Of a stretch of DNA of 64,000 nucleotides, positions 8,967 to 19,668 are shown piece after piece. This DNA comes from Streptomyces sp. CG1 (GTDB lineage: Bacteria; Actinomycetota; Actinomycetes; Streptomycetales; Streptomycetaceae), in the NCBI RefSeq assembly GCF_041080625.1, contig NZ_CP163518.1, forward strand, positions 10,471,501-10,535,500, read 5' to 3'. Positions within the stretch are counted from its first letter, which is position 1. Each line of letters opens with the position of its first letter. The notes under the pieces are model-generated. The model searched no databases and was not told the DNA's origin. It saw only the letters and a list, made by a program, of their open reading frames with translations. A program made the translations under genes and the position numbers.

Positions 8967-10408
8967 CTGCTCCCCTCCCTGAAGCGAAGGGATTCTCTTC
9001 TTCAGGGCTGAGTGGGGATTTACGGCTCAGACTGCCGCCTGGGCCAGCGGCCCAGGCGGTCTCACGCCCTCAGCACCGTCCGGGGCCAGACCCGCCCGGA
9101 CCACCATCACGCGGGCGGAGTTCTTGTCCCGGGGGGATACGGCTCCGCACGCAGTGCAGGCATAGGTTCTCTCGGAAAGAGGTAGTGCGTGCTTGGTTCT
9201 CGCGCCGCACTGCGCACAGTCCATGGTGGTGTGCGCGGGGTGTACCAGGTGCACGATCCGCCCGTGCTTGCGGGCCATCTCGCTCAGCGCGCGTTTGGTG
9301 GCGCCGATGGCGGCGTCGGCAGCCTTGCGAGCCATGGTGGTCTTCGCGAGGAACTTCGGGCGGAAGTCCTCCACGGCGATGGCGTCGTGGCCGGTCACGG
9401 CGCGCTTGGCCCACTTGCGGGCGGTGTCCTCGCGCTGCCGGGCGATCTTCCTGTACAGCTTCGCGGCATGGGCCTGTGCCCGCCGGTAGCCCCTCGATGC
9501 AGGCTGTCCCTTCGCCCGGCGGCGCCGAGCCATCATCCGCTGGTACTTCGCGAGCCGCTGCGCGGCCCGCTTGCCGTGTTCGGCGTGCGGGAGGTCGTAG
9601 GCGTCGTCGGTGGTGGTGGCGGTCTCCTTCACGCCCCAGTCCACGCCCAGAACACGGCCGGTCTCCGGCAGCGGCTCAACCTGGGCCGGGGCGACGAAGG
9701 ATACGTACCAGTGCCCGAGACTGTCTTCGTACACGCGCACACTCGACGGGTCGGCCGGAAGTCCACGCGACCACACCACCGTCACCACGATGCTCCCGGC
9801 CAGATGCAGACGGCCGTCCTTCAGACGGAAGCCGCGCCGAGTGTAGTTCAGACTCGGCAGCGCGTCCCGCTTGCGCTTGAAGCGCGGCATACCCGCCCGG
9901 CGGGGCATCGCAAGCCGGTCCTTGATGTCCTTCAAGGCTTAGGCACGGGACGTGGCGAAGTCGCGTATCACCTGCTGCTGCGGAACGCTCGCACCCGCGG
10001 CCAGCCACGGTGTCACCGTGCGGGCCTCGGTCAGCATCTTGTCGAGCTGGGCCGGACCACACGTCAGCTTCTCGCCGCTCGCCTCGCACTGCTGGTGCAC
10101 GGTCCTGGACTTCGCGACGCACTCGTTCCAGACCCAGCGGCACCGCGCCCACTCGGCATCGAGCCGGCGCCGGGCCGTCTTCGACAGCCGTACACGGAAG
10201 GTGTACCGGGCGTGCCCGGCCTCCTCCGTGATCGCTGCTGTCGCCATGCCCCTGAACCTACCCGGGAGAACTGACAGTTGAGAACTCACGATCATCATGG
10301 GCTGCCTCACCCCGCCTCCGGGTGGACACCGGAGCGCCCCGACGACGATCCGGCTATTCGTGCCCTGCTCCGCAGGAGTCCGGTTCCTCCCCCGGTTGAA
10401 GCCGGGGG
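8963..10408 (-). mobile_element. IS200/IS605-group element with tnpB only, inserted in the peptide-transport operon
   Basis: The element lies between the binding-protein gene and the first permease, on the opposite strand. On its tnpB 3-prime side there is a hairpin (CCCTGAAG at 8977-8984 with CTTCAGGG at 9000-9007) and the end sequence TCAA (TTGA on the plus strand, 8963-8966), which overlaps the dppA stop codon. On the 5-prime side there is a strong hairpin at 10389-10408 (CCCCCGG / GCCGGGGG). No tnpA is present. The TnpB guide RNA of such elements normally overlaps the 3-prime end of tnpB and this hairpin. The left boundary is approximate. Confidence 0.7.
9027..10247 (-). pseudogene. tnpB: TnpB RNA-guided nuclease gene with an in-frame stop codon
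   Basis: N- and C-terminal parts lie in one frame, interrupted by TAA at 9939-9941 (RDFATSRA, stop, ALKDIKDRL). The N-part (from the ATG at 10247) has the usual RVRLSKTARRRLDAEWARCRWVWNECV. The C-part has all RuvC residues (GVDWG, VEDFR, DKNSA) and the zinc-ribbon cysteines (CAQC ... CTAC). In related proteins the interrupted position is normally Lys, so one base change (AAA to TAA) explains the stop. Restart at the TTG at 9935 would make a protein without the N-terminal guide/TAM-reading domain. It is likely inactive unless the stop is read through. Confidence 0.85.
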
Positions 10409-10426
10409 CACCCTCGGAGGTATCCG

Positions 10427-11371
10427 GTGACCGCCACGCTCCCCGCCGCCGTACCGTCGGACGCGCCGCAGGGCGTCGTACCGCACGAAGCGTCCCTGCT
10501 GCGCCGGCTGCTGGCACAGCGCTCCGCGACGGTCGCGCTGACGGTGGTCGTCCTCCTGGTGCTGATCGCGCTCGCGGCTCCGCTGATCGCCTGGGCCGCG
10601 CACACGTCACCGACCGAGTTCCACTCCGAAGCGGTGGACCCGGTGCTCGGCGGGCTGCCGCGCGGCACGGGAGGCGGCATCAGCGCCGCGCACTGGCTGG
10701 GCGTCGAGCCGGGCAGCGGCCGGGACATCCTTGCGCGGGTCGTCTACGGTGCCCGGGTCTCGCTGCTGATCGCCCTGCTCGCCACCGGTCTGTCGGTGGC
10801 GCTCGGCACGGCGCTCGGGCTGGCCGCCGGGTTCTTCGGTGGCTGGACCGACACCGTCGTCGGCAGGCTGATGGACCTGCTGATGTCCTTTCCCGCGCTG
10901 ATCTTCATGATCGCGCTGATCTCCGCGGCGCCGGGGGTGAACCGGCAGCTGCTGCTGGTCGTCGTGCTCGGCTTCTTCGGCTGGCCGTACGTCGGGCGGA
11001 TCGTGCGCGGGCAGGCGATGGTGCTGGCCCGTGGGGAGTTCGTGGCGGCGGCCCGGGTGCTGGGTGCCTCCCGGCGCGCGCTGCTGGTGCGGGAGGTGCT
11101 GCCCAACCTGAGCGGGCCGGTCCTCGTGGTGGCGACGATGTCGATCCCCGGGTATGTCGCCACCGAGGCGGGCCTGTCCTTCCTCGGCATCGGGGTGCGC
11201 CCGCCGACCCCCTCATGGGGGCAGATGATCGCCTCCGCGGTGCCCTGGTACGCCGCCGACCCCGTCTACTTTCTCGTCCCCGGCGCCTTCCTGTTCGTCA
11301 CCGTGCTCGCCTTCAACGTGCTGGGCGACGCGGTACGGGACGCGCTCGATCCCCGGAGCCGCCGACGATGA
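10427..11371 (+). CDS. Peptide ABC transporter permease (DppC family)
   Basis: A 314-residue inner-membrane permease. The first helix is VALTVVVLLVLIALAAPLIAW, followed by a periplasmic segment and the core five-helix binding-protein-dependent transport domain. It contains DIFARVVYGARVSL-like sequence (DILARVVYGARVSLLIALLA), DLLMSFPALIF, and the EAA loop (EFVAAARVLGASRRALLVREVLPN), which contacts the ATPases. The GTG start has GGAGGT upstream, partly within or next to the end of the TnpB element. It overlaps the next gene by 4 bases. The order C before B is the reverse of the classical dppBC order. Confidence 0.92.
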   Translation: MTATLPAAVPSDAPQGVVPHEASLLRRLLAQRSATVALTVVVLLVLIALAAPLIAWAAHTSPTEFHSEAVDPVLGGLPRGTGGGISAAHWLGVEPGSGRDILARVVYGARVSLLIALLATGLSVALGTALGLAAGFFGGWTDTVVGRLMDLLMSFPALIFMIALISAAPGVNRQLLLVVVLGFFGWPYVGRIVRGQAMVLARGEFVAAARVLGASRRALLVREVLPNLSGPVLVVATMSIPGYVATEAGLSFLGIGVRPPTPSWGQMIASAVPWYAADPVYFLVPGAFLFVTVLAFNVLGDAVRDALDPRSRRR

Positions 11372-12356
11372 TGCTCTACGTCCTGCGCAGACTGGCCGCG
11401 ACGGCGGCGATCCTGCTCGTGATCTGCGGGGCCACCTTCGCGATCTTCTATCTGATGCCCGCCGACCCGGCCCAGGGCGCGTGCGGCAAGGCGTGCAGCC
11501 CGGAGCGGATCGCCGAGATCCGCACCACGCTCGGCCTGAACCACTCGGTGGTCGTGCAGTTCCGTGACTATCTCGTCGGCATCGTGGCCGGGCGCAGCTA
11601 CGGCACGGGTGCGCATGCCGTGCACTGTCCTGCTCCGTGCCTGGGATTCAGCTTCCAGACCGATCAGCCGGTGTGGCGGATGCTCACGGACCGGCTGCCG
11701 GTCAGCATCTCCATCGCCCTGGGCGCGGCGGTGCTGTGGCTGCTGGTCGGTGTGACGGCCGGGGTGATCTCCGCGCTGCGCCGGGGCAGTCTGTGGGACC
11801 GGGCGGCGATGACGGCCGCGCTCGGCGGCGTCTCGCTGCCGGTCTACTTCACCGCCCTGGTGCTGCAGTACCTCCTCGTCGTCAAGCTCGGTCTGCTGCC
11901 CTATCCGCAGGCGATCCCGCTCACCACGGACCCGGCCGGCTGGGCGGAGTCCATGGTCATGCCGTGGATCACCCTGGCGATGCTCTACGCCGGCATCTAC
12001 GCCCGGATCACCCGCGGCGAGATGCTCGACAGCCTCAGCCAGAACTACGTCCGCACCGCCCGCGCCAAGGGCCTGCCGGAGCCGACGGTGCTGCGCCGCC
12101 ATGCACTGCGGCCGGCGCTGATGCCCATCGTGACGATCTTCGGCATGGACCTCGGCGCGCTGCTCGGCGGCGCGCTCATCACCGAGTCGGTCTTCGGTCT
12201 GCCCGGCGTGGGCAAGCTCGCGGCCGACGCGATCAACAGTGCCGACCAGCCGGTGATCCTCGGGGTGACGCTCTTCGCCGCGGCATTCGTCGTACTCGCC
12301 AATGTCGCGGTGGATCTGGTCTACGCGCTCCTGGACCCGAGAGTGAGGGCCATGGG

Positions 12357-12360
<4 letters not shown>
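11368..12360 (+). CDS. Peptide ABC transporter permease (DppB family)
   Basis: A 330-residue permease starting at the ATG that overlaps the previous stop (ATGA). It shows the canonical DppB N-terminus (MMLYVLRRLAATAAILLVI, then FAIFYLMPADPA), a periplasmic loop with the usual GLN/HSVVVQF segment, and the EAA loop YVRTARAKGLPEPTVLRRHALRPAL near residue 235. The C-terminal helices include ALLGGALITESVFGLPGVGKLA. It pairs with the upstream DppC-type permease to form the channel. Translation is coupled on both sides by 4-base overlaps. Confidence 0.93.
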
Positions 12361-13174
<814 letters not shown>

Positions 13175-13178
<4 letters not shown>

Positions 13179-14173
13179 ACGCGCCCCTGCTCCAAGCACG
13201 CGACCTGGTCAAGCGGTTCCCCGTACGGCACGGCCTGACCCGGCGGCTCGCCGGACACGTCAGGGCGGTCGACGGTGTGTCACTGCGGGTGGACGCGGGG
13301 GAGACGCTGGGCCTGGTCGGCGAGTCCGGCTGCGGCAAGTCCACGGTCGCCCGGCTGCTGACCCGGCTCATCGAACCCACCTCGGGCACCGTCTCCGTGG
13401 CCAGACGAGAACTGACCACGGTGGATGAGCAGTTGATGCGGCCGATACGACGCGACCTGCAGATGATCTTCCAGGATCCGTTCTCCTCGCTCAACCCCCG
13501 CCACACCGTCCGGCAGATCCTGACGGCCCCGTACCGCTACCAAGGGCTCACCCCCGAAGAGCCGGTGGAGCAACTGCTGGGGCGGGTCGGCCTGCGTCCC
13601 GAGCATGCCTCCCGCTATCCCCACGAGTTCTCCGGCGGCCAGGCGCAGCGCGTCGGGATCGCCCGGGCGCTGGCGCTGCGGCCGAGACTGGTCGTGTGCG
13701 ACGAGCCCGTCTCGGCGCTCGACGTGTCGGTCCAGGCACAGATCCTCAACCTGCTCAAGGACCTGCAGCAGGAGCACGGGCTCGCCTACGTGTTCATCGC
13801 GCACGACCTCGGCGCGGTCCGCCAGATCAGCACCCGCGTCGCCGTGATGTACCTGGGCACGCTCGTGGAAACGGCCGACCGGGACACGCTCTACGGCAGC
13901 GCCGCGCACCCGTACACCCACGCCCTGCTGTCCGCCGTACCGCTGCCCGACCCGGACGCCGAACGGGCTCGCGAGCGGATCGTGCTGCGCGGTGACCTGC
14001 CCAGTCCGCTCGATCCGCCCAGCGGCTGTCCGTTCCGCACCCGCTGCCCCAAGGCGGCCGACCGTTGCGCCACCGAGCGGCCCGCGCTGCGCGCGATCGC
14101 CTCGGGCCATGAGGTCGCCTGCCACTACCCGGAGCCGCTGCCCCAGCCGCTTGCCGAGGAAAGGACCTCATGA
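13175..14173 (+). CDS. Peptide ABC transporter ATP-binding protein (DppF family)
   Basis: A 332-residue second ATPase. It has Walker A GESGCGKS, FQDPFSSLNP (Q-loop), signature FSGGQAQRVGIARAL, Walker B LVVCDEPVSALDVS and H-loop FIAHDLG. The C-terminal oligopeptide-binding extension ends in GCPFRTRCPKAADRCATERPAL, the cysteine-bearing motif typical of DppF/OppF. The GTG start overlaps the dppD stop by 4 bases, and its own stop overlaps the hydrolase gene by 4 bases, so the last six genes of the operon are tightly coupled. Confidence 0.94.
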
Positions 14174-15450
14174 GCCGCACCTACCGCCTGCCCGGAGTCG
14201 CCGTCACCGACCATGAGTTCACCGTGCCGCTCGACCACGCCGACCCCGCGGGCCCCTCGATCCAGGTGTTCGCCCGGGAACTGGCCGACCCGGCCCGCGC
14301 CGGCCGGCGGCTGCCCTGGCTGCTGTTCCTGCAAGGCGGCCCCGGAGGCAAGTCGCCCCGCCCGCTGAACGCCACCAGCGGCTGGCTTGCGCGTGCCCTG
14401 AGGACCCACCGCGTGCTGCTGCTGGACCAGCGCGGCACCGGCCGCAGCACTCCGGTCACGGCCCGGTCGGCCGGCCGGTTCCCCGATGCCCGCGAACTGG
14501 CCGCCCGTCTCGCCCTCTTCCGCGCGGACTCGATCGTCGCCGACGCAGAGCTGATCCGGCATCAGCTGTGTGGCGACGAGCCATGGGAGACGCTCGGCCA
14601 GAGCTACGGCGGGTTCATCACCCTCACCTACCTCTCCCAGGCTCCCGAGGGACTGCGGGCCTGCTACATCACCGGCGGCCTGCCCGGCCTGGACGCCACC
14701 GCCGACGACGTCTACGCGGCCACGTATCCCCGGGTCAGGGAGAAGATGACCGCGTTCTACACCCGTTACCCCGGCAACTGCGACCTGGTGCGGCGGATCG
14801 CCGACATGCTCGACCGCCGAACGGTGCGACTGCCCGACGGCGACCGGCTCACCGTACGGCGGCTGCGGACGCTCGGCCTGATGCTGGGCATGGGCGACGG
14901 GGCCGAGCGCCTGCACTGGCTGCTGGACGAAGCCCTCGGCGCGGACGGCGAACTGTCGGCGACCTTCCTGCAGCAGGTGATGAACCTGACCGGACTCGTC
15001 GACAACCCGCTCTTCGCCGTGCTCCAGGAAGCCTGCTTCGCCCAGGGAGGCAAGCCCACCGACTGGGCCGCCGCCCGCGCGATCGCCGACCGCCCGGAGT
15101 TCGCGCAGGACGCCGACCCGCTGGTGTTCACCGGTGAGATGTTCTATCCCTGGATGTACGAGGAGATCGCCGGGCTGCGGCCGTTCCGGGACGCCGTCCA
15201 AGTCCTGGCCGAGCGAACCGACTGGCCGGCGCTGTACTCCCCGCCGCGGCTGGCGGCCAACCGGGTGCCGGTGGCCGCCGCGATCTACCACGACGACATG
15301 TACGTTCCCGCACAGCTGTCGCTGCCGACCGCTCGCTCGGTCGGTGCGCTGCGCGCCTGGGTCACCAACGAGTGGGAGCACGACGGGGTGACCGCGTCCG
15401 GTGCGGGCGTGCTGTCCCGCCTGATGGACATGGCCGCCGGACGGGCCTGA
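14170..15450 (+). CDS. Prolyl aminopeptidase-like alpha/beta hydrolase (peptidase S33 family)
   Basis: A 426-residue cytosolic alpha/beta hydrolase resembling proline iminopeptidases. It has the oxyanion-loop motif FLQGGPGG (normally HGGPG), the LLLDQRGTGRS strand-turn, and the nucleophile elbow GQSYGG at about residue 141. The acid and base lie in the C-terminal half; EWEHDG near the end holds the likely catalytic His. It is translationally coupled to the peptide ABC transporter, which fits a role in cutting N-terminal Pro from imported peptides. Specificity is inferred from family and context. Confidence 0.88.
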   Translation: MSRTYRLPGVAVTDHEFTVPLDHADPAGPSIQVFARELADPARAGRRLPWLLFLQGGPGGKSPRPLNATSGWLARALRTHRVLLLDQRGTGRSTPVTARSAGRFPDARELAARLALFRADSIVADAELIRHQLCGDEPWETLGQSYGGFITLTYLSQAPEGLRACYITGGLPGLDATADDVYAATYPRVREKMTAFYTRYPGNCDLVRRIADMLDRRTVRLPDGDRLTVRRLRTLGLMLGMGDGAERLHWLLDEALGADGELSATFLQQVMNLTGLVDNPLFAVLQEACFAQGGKPTDWAAARAIADRPEFAQDADPLVFTGEMFYPWMYEEIAGLRPFRDAVQVLAERTDWPALYSPPRLAANRVPVAAAIYHDDMYVPAQLSLPTARSVGALRAWVTNEWEHDGVTASGAGVLSRLMDMAAGRA

Positions 15451-15486
15451 CGACCCCGCACCAACCCGAAGAAGAGACGAGGAGAC

Positions 15487-16683
15487 ATGTTCAGGTCCCC
15501 CCAGAGACTCAGGGCCTTTCTCGCGGGTGCCGCCGCGACAGTGTTCCTATCGCTCGGCGCCGCCGCTCCGGCCGCGACCGCGGCGCCGTCGCAGGGCACC
15601 GCTACGGCCGCCGCCTGCGCCCTTCCCGGCCGGACCGGCTGGACCGACGAGGGCCACACCACCGACTACACCCGGTTTCAGCGGCCCCTGGGCACCAAGC
15701 ACGTGCTCATGCTGTTCGTCGACTTCCCCGACGCCCAGGCCTCCGGTTCCACGTCCGACTACTACCGGCAACTCGCTCCGGCCGCCGAGTGGATGAAACG
15801 CGACTCCTACGGACGGACCACGCTCGACATCGCCCCGCTGGACCGTTGGATGCGGATGCCGCACGAGTCCACGAGCTACGGCTTCCAGCGCGGGATCACG
15901 TTCGAGCAGCACGAGGCGTACGTCCGGCAGGCGGTGGCAGCCGCAGACCCGTACGCCGACTTCTCCCGGTACGACATGCTCTACATCGTCCCCGCGAAGT
16001 CCGCCGCAGCGATCAGCTTCTCGCCGACGTACCTGTACGACCCCACCACCGCGGGCATCACCGCCGACGGCAAGCGCGTCAAGTGGGCCGTCACGTTCGG
16101 GCAGGACATGTGGCACTGGGGCTTCAAGGTCGCCGACCACGAGACCAGTCACACCTTCGGCCTGCCCGATCTCTACGCGTTCACCGGCACCGACTACCAC
16201 CGCTTCGTCGGCGGCTGGGATCTCATGGGCGACATCGCCGGGGCCGCTCCGCAGCACCTCGGCTGGGAGCGATGGAAGTTCGGCTGGATCGACGACCGCC
16301 AGGTCGCCTGCCTTACCTCGGCCGGACGCCGCACCGTCCGCCTGCAGGCGGTCGAGAGTCCCGGCGGAACGAAGATCGCGGTGATCCGTACCGGCGAGAC
16401 CACCGCCTACGTCGCCGAGTCCCGCAGGGCCGCCGGCGCGGACAGCCACGCCTGTTCCACCGGCGTGCTCATCTACCGGGTGGACACCTCCACCACGACC
16501 GGCTACGGCCCGGTCCAGATCGTGAACGGCAGCCCCGGCGCCACCCCGCCCTCGGGCTGCCGGGCCCTGGACATGGCGGCCTTCCACCCCGGCCAGACCT
16601 TCACGGATCCGGCCACCGCAGTCCGGATCGACATCGACACCAGCACCCGGCTCCATGACGAGATCTCGATCACCAAGCAGTGA
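15487..16683 (+). CDS. Secreted M6-type zinc metalloprotease, 398 aa
   Basis: An exported protease. It has a Sec signal (RLRAFLAGAAATVFLSLGAAAPAATA in segments, cleavage after an Ala-rich stretch) and a domain starting LGTKHVLMLFVDFPDA. The zinc motif HETSHTFGLPDLY lies near residue 218, matching the HExxHxxGxxD pattern of M6/immune-inhibitor-A-like peptidases, followed by GGWDLMG. A C-terminal beta-rich domain contains two cysteines. GAGACGAGGAG precedes the ATG, 36 bases after the hydrolase gene, so it is probably the last gene of the peptide operon. It would supply peptides for the transporter. Confidence 0.88.
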   Translation: MFRSPQRLRAFLAGAAATVFLSLGAAAPAATAAPSQGTATAAACALPGRTGWTDEGHTTDYTRFQRPLGTKHVLMLFVDFPDAQASGSTSDYYRQLAPAAEWMKRDSYGRTTLDIAPLDRWMRMPHESTSYGFQRGITFEQHEAYVRQAVAAADPYADFSRYDMLYIVPAKSAAAISFSPTYLYDPTTAGITADGKRVKWAVTFGQDMWHWGFKVADHETSHTFGLPDLYAFTGTDYHRFVGGWDLMGDIAGAAPQHLGWERWKFGWIDDRQVACLTSAGRRTVRLQAVESPGGTKIAVIRTGETTAYVAESRRAAGADSHACSTGVLIYRVDTSTTTGYGPVQIVNGSPGATPPSGCRALDMAAFHPGQTFTDPATAVRIDIDTSTRLHDEISITKQ

Positions 16684-16713
16684 GCGCTGATCGCCGCCGC
16701 GCGGTGGCTCACT
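16679..16713. terminator. Possible bidirectional terminator between the protease and lysR
   Basis: AGTGAGC at 16679-16685 pairs with GCTCACT at 16707-16713, spanning the protease stop codon and the end of the convergent lysR gene. The stem is short and there is no T-run, so this is a modest call. Confidence 0.35.
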
Positions 16714-17674
16714 CCGCCAGGCGCAGCGACTCGGGATGACGCCTGCGCCACCGTGCATAGGCCGGTGCGGTGGCACAGGTGGCGAGATACCCAGCGGCCA
16801 CCCTGCGGACGATCTTGTCGCCGTGTACGGCCGGCGGTCCGTCGCTGCGCCAGCCGAGTACATGGCGATACCAGAGCGGATTGCCGGCCAGAGGGCGCAC
16901 CGCCACTCCGGCCACCTCTATGAAGGTCGCCTGGCAGAGGCTGACGGCCAGGCCCGCCCGTACGATGTCGATCAGCTGTCGGCCTTCCGCTTCGTAGGGG
17001 GCGTGCGGCTGATGGCCCGTCCGGGAGAAGACGGACGACCAGTACTCCCGGGTACGGTCACTGTCCGGGTGGGGCATGGCCCAGTCATCCCCGAGGAGTT
17101 CTTCCAGGTTCACCTCTTCGCAGCCGGCCATCGGGTGGGTGGACGGAAGCAGGGCGAAGACGGGCTCGGTGACGACCGGCCGAAGAACGACTCCCTCACG
17201 CGGCGGGAGTTCGTGGCCGGGGTTGTCGCCGAGGACCGCCGCCTCCAGGCGGCCCGCCGCGAGGTCGTCCAGCAGCGGCGACGGGGAGTACTGGCATCGT
17301 GTCGTCACCTCCGCACCGGGGAGCAACTCCCTTGTGGCCACGATGAGATCGGCGAGCAGCGGCGCGCCCACCGAACCGAGGCGGACGCGGCCGCGAGCCG
17401 TTCCGCAGCGGGCGGCGCGGGCGGTGTCGGAGAGCAGGCCGTCGATGCCCGGCAGGATCGCCCGTGCCCGGGGCAGCACCAGTTCGCCCAGGGCGGTGGG
17501 GACGGCACCCTTCTGCCCGCGGTCGAAGATCGGTCCGCCCAGCATGGCTTCGATGCGCCGCAGCTGGGCGCTGAGCCCCGGTTGGGTCATCCGGAGCGAC
17601 GCGGCGGCACGGGTCAGGCTTCCGGCCTCCGCGACCGCGCAGATCACTCGCAAGTGCCGTACCTCTAGATCCAT
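16709..17674 (-). CDS. LysR-family transcriptional regulator
   Basis: A 321-residue LTTR. The N-terminal winged HTH is standard (LRVICAVAEAGSLTRAAASLRMTQPGLSAQLRRIEAMLG), followed by the linker helix and a substrate-binding domain (RVRLGSVGAPLLADLIVA onward). It is convergent with the peptide operon and has a motif upstream that is shared with that operon's promoter, so it is the likely regulator of peptide uptake and may autoregulate. The effector is unknown. The ATG at 17674 gives the canonical family N-terminus; no strong ribosome site is visible. Confidence 0.92.
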   Translation of the reverse strand: MDLEVRHLRVICAVAEAGSLTRAAASLRMTQPGLSAQLRRIEAMLGGPIFDRGQKGAVPTALGELVLPRARAILPGIDGLLSDTARAARCGTARGRVRLGSVGAPLLADLIVATRELLPGAEVTTRCQYSPSPLLDDLAAGRLEAAVLGDNPGHELPPREGVVLRPVVTEPVFALLPSTHPMAGCEEVNLEELLGDDWAMPHPDSDRTREYWSSVFSRTGHQPHAPYEAEGRQLIDIVRAGLAVSLCQATFIEVAGVAVRPLAGNPLWYRHVLGWRSDGPPAVHGDKIVRRVAAGYLATCATAPAYARWRRRHPESLRLAE

Positions 17675-17727
17675 GGCGCGGATGGTAAGGAGCGGCGAGG
17701 GCGTTCCGGCAGGGGTCGGGGCCCCAT

Positions 17728-17749
17728 TGTCACATATGAAATGTCACAC
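17728..17749 (-). promoter_or_regulatory. Putative LysR autoregulatory site
   Basis: Upstream of lysR the sequence TGTCACATATGAAATGTCAC continues with AC. It holds two direct TGTCACA copies and the 12-base core TGAAATGTCACA also found before the peptide operon (7255-7266). LysR regulators commonly bind such sites upstream of their own gene. Confidence 0.5.
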
Positions 17750-18824
17750 GTGACCCCGGTGTTATGGGTCCAGGGTTCCTGTCTCGCCGCGTCTTCGTCC
17801 CCGTCCCCGTTCCCGAGAGCGGGACCGACGCCGTCTGTCTCCCCCGGGGGCCTGCACCTCATGCTGGGCGGGCCGTTCGTCCTGTTCGGCCGCGCTACGG
17901 GCTCCTTCGCCGCGCACGAGATGACAGCGCAGCTCGTCGAACAGGGGCCTGGAGCGGCCCGTCTGGCTCGGTATCTCCGTCTGCCAGGCGCCTGTCGCCG
18001 GACAGCTCGCCTTCGGTGGCACGCGCCTGTAGACCTTGCCCCCGGAGGGCTTGCACTCTGCCCTCCCCACGGCCGCCATGGGCGGCCTGTCAGCGGCGAT
18101 CCTTGAGGACGACGTCATCTGGGCGGTGTACGAGCCGCGCCTGCGGGCGGACTTGGGCCTGGTGGAGAGGTGGCCGTGCCCCGCAGACCGCGTCCGCGCT
18201 GGGCAGCGACGAACCGCTCGGCGGGCACCTCTTCCCGGGCACGTACTTCTACGGGGACGAGCAGATCCCGGTGCTCGCCGCCCGGATCGTGGAGGAGGTG
18301 GACATAGCGGCCCCGGGCCTCGCGGATCGGTAGCCGCCAGCCCCGGGCCGAGGCATCAAGCCACGACCCGACCCTGCCACAGCTCGGGCGAACCCTCACT
18401 CAGAGTATTCATCAACGCTTTACGCCAGGCTCGCCGTGACCCTTGTCCGGGCACTGGCGCGTCCGGAGGACGGGGCGGGACGAGCAAGGAAGTCCGGCTC
18501 CCGTCCGGCCTCTCTGAAATGGCAGCTGTGTTACGGCGCGCCCCGTGATTCGACTGGGGTGTAATGGTGCGGCGGGATTCCGCGGCCCGGGCTGACGGCT
18601 TTGTGTGAATTCCGGGGGAGGCCGGACACGCAGGCCAATTGTTGCTCAAAGTAATCGCGTGGTCTCGTGCTGGCTGACATCATCAGCTCTACTCGCGGCA
18701 GTTCTCGACACTTGGTCTGCGGCGAGAGGTGCGCTGGTGTGACGTGCTGGGAGGGAGCTCTGCTTGGCTTGCGCACGCTGATGACGGTCCGGCCTATCCG
18801 CGCAATGTTTTGGGGGCACCGTCG
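17750..18824. other. Interval with no recognisable gene
   Basis: Overlapping plus-strand open frames to about 18350 have no family signature. One segment (TYFYGDEQIPVLAARIVEEV, near 18240-18300) looks protein-like and may be the eroded end of a gene. Towards 18600-18730 the composition is less GC-rich, consistent with promoter DNA for the next gene. Confidence 0.4.
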
Positions 18825-19610
18825 ATGAGTTGGCATCATGCCTGGCTGGCTGATTATGTGCTACCGGCTGCGGTGAGCGCGGTAATCGCCTGGGTCGGGT
18901 TGGCGCGCGAGTTCTGCGGCAAAGGGCGGCTGCTGGGCAGCTGGGCGTCGTCCGGTCTGGTGCTGCTCGTGTTGGCGTTGATGGGTGTGGTGGCGGCTGG
19001 CGCGGTGGTGCTGCTGCCACACGCGGCGTCGATTCCTCCGGTGATCGCGGGTGCTGCGACGGGGGCCACCGCGCTGCCCCGGCGGAAACAGGACGAGACA
19101 GCGCAGCCGTACGTCAAGTTCATGACCCTGGGCATCGCCCTGGCCAGGGAGCGGCTGGTGCAGCGCGTGCACCTTGACGCGTGTACCTGGTCGGACCGCT
19201 TTCTTCGCGGCATTGAAACGTCGGCCCAGCTCAGGGTGTTCGTCCACGATCTCAAGCTGTACCTGCTGGAGCGGCATCCCCTCGCCACTGAGTCCAAGAC
19301 GATCATCGCTTTCTACACGGATGTCGAGAGGGCGATCGACGTGGCGCTGGACGTGCAGACAGGGATCGACGAGGCGTGCCGTCAGGGTGAGCGTGAACCG
19401 ACGGGTGATGAACTCATCGCCCGACGCCAGGCTTTCGGCACTGCCCTGGCGCAGTGCGGCCACCTGCTGCGCTTCGCGTACGTTCGCGGTCGCCGGAGCG
19501 AGAACGAAGAGCTTAAGACCCTGCGTGCGAAAGCGATGTCCAACGACGCGTTCCACAGCCCGAATCTGCCACCGCAGCGTCGCTGGTTCGACCGCTGGCT
19601 GACCCGCTGA
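18825..19610 (+). CDS. Hypothetical membrane protein with two N-terminal helices, 261 aa
   Basis: The ATG at 18825 follows a GGGGG ribosome site. Two transmembrane helices are seen: VLPAAVSAVIAWVGLA near residue 15 and SGLVLLVLALMGVVAAGAVVLL near residue 45. A roughly 180-residue soluble helical domain follows (RERLVQRVHLDACTWSDRFLRGIETSAQLRVFV, and AIDVALDVQTGIDEACRQGE). No family is recognised. It could be an anchored cytosolic domain. It is convergent with an XRE regulator and ends in a strong hairpin. Confidence 0.7.
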   Translation: MSWHHAWLADYVLPAAVSAVIAWVGLAREFCGKGRLLGSWASSGLVLLVLALMGVVAAGAVVLLPHAASIPPVIAGAATGATALPRRKQDETAQPYVKFMTLGIALARERLVQRVHLDACTWSDRFLRGIETSAQLRVFVHDLKLYLLERHPLATESKTIIAFYTDVERAIDVALDVQTGIDEACRQGEREPTGDELIARRQAFGTALAQCGHLLRFAYVRGRRSENEELKTLRAKAMSNDAFHSPNLPPQRRWFDRWLTR

Positions 19611-19627
19611 AATAAGGCGGGTCAGCC
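19597..19627 (+). terminator. Hairpin terminator containing the stop codon of the membrane-protein gene
   Basis: GGCTGACCCGC (19597-19607) and GCGGGTCAGCC (19617-19627) form a perfect 11-bp stem with a 9-base loop that contains the TGA stop. It lies between convergent genes. There is no T-run, as is common for Streptomyces terminators. Confidence 0.6.
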
Positions 19628-19668
19628 GCGATCGAGATGACTTTGGAACACAAGTGCCATTCCGAGGC

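Noticed and set aside
15547..16863. 438-codon minus-strand frame opposite the M6 protease
   Set aside because: Antisense shadow; the protease has a signal peptide and the HETSH motif, while this frame has no domain.
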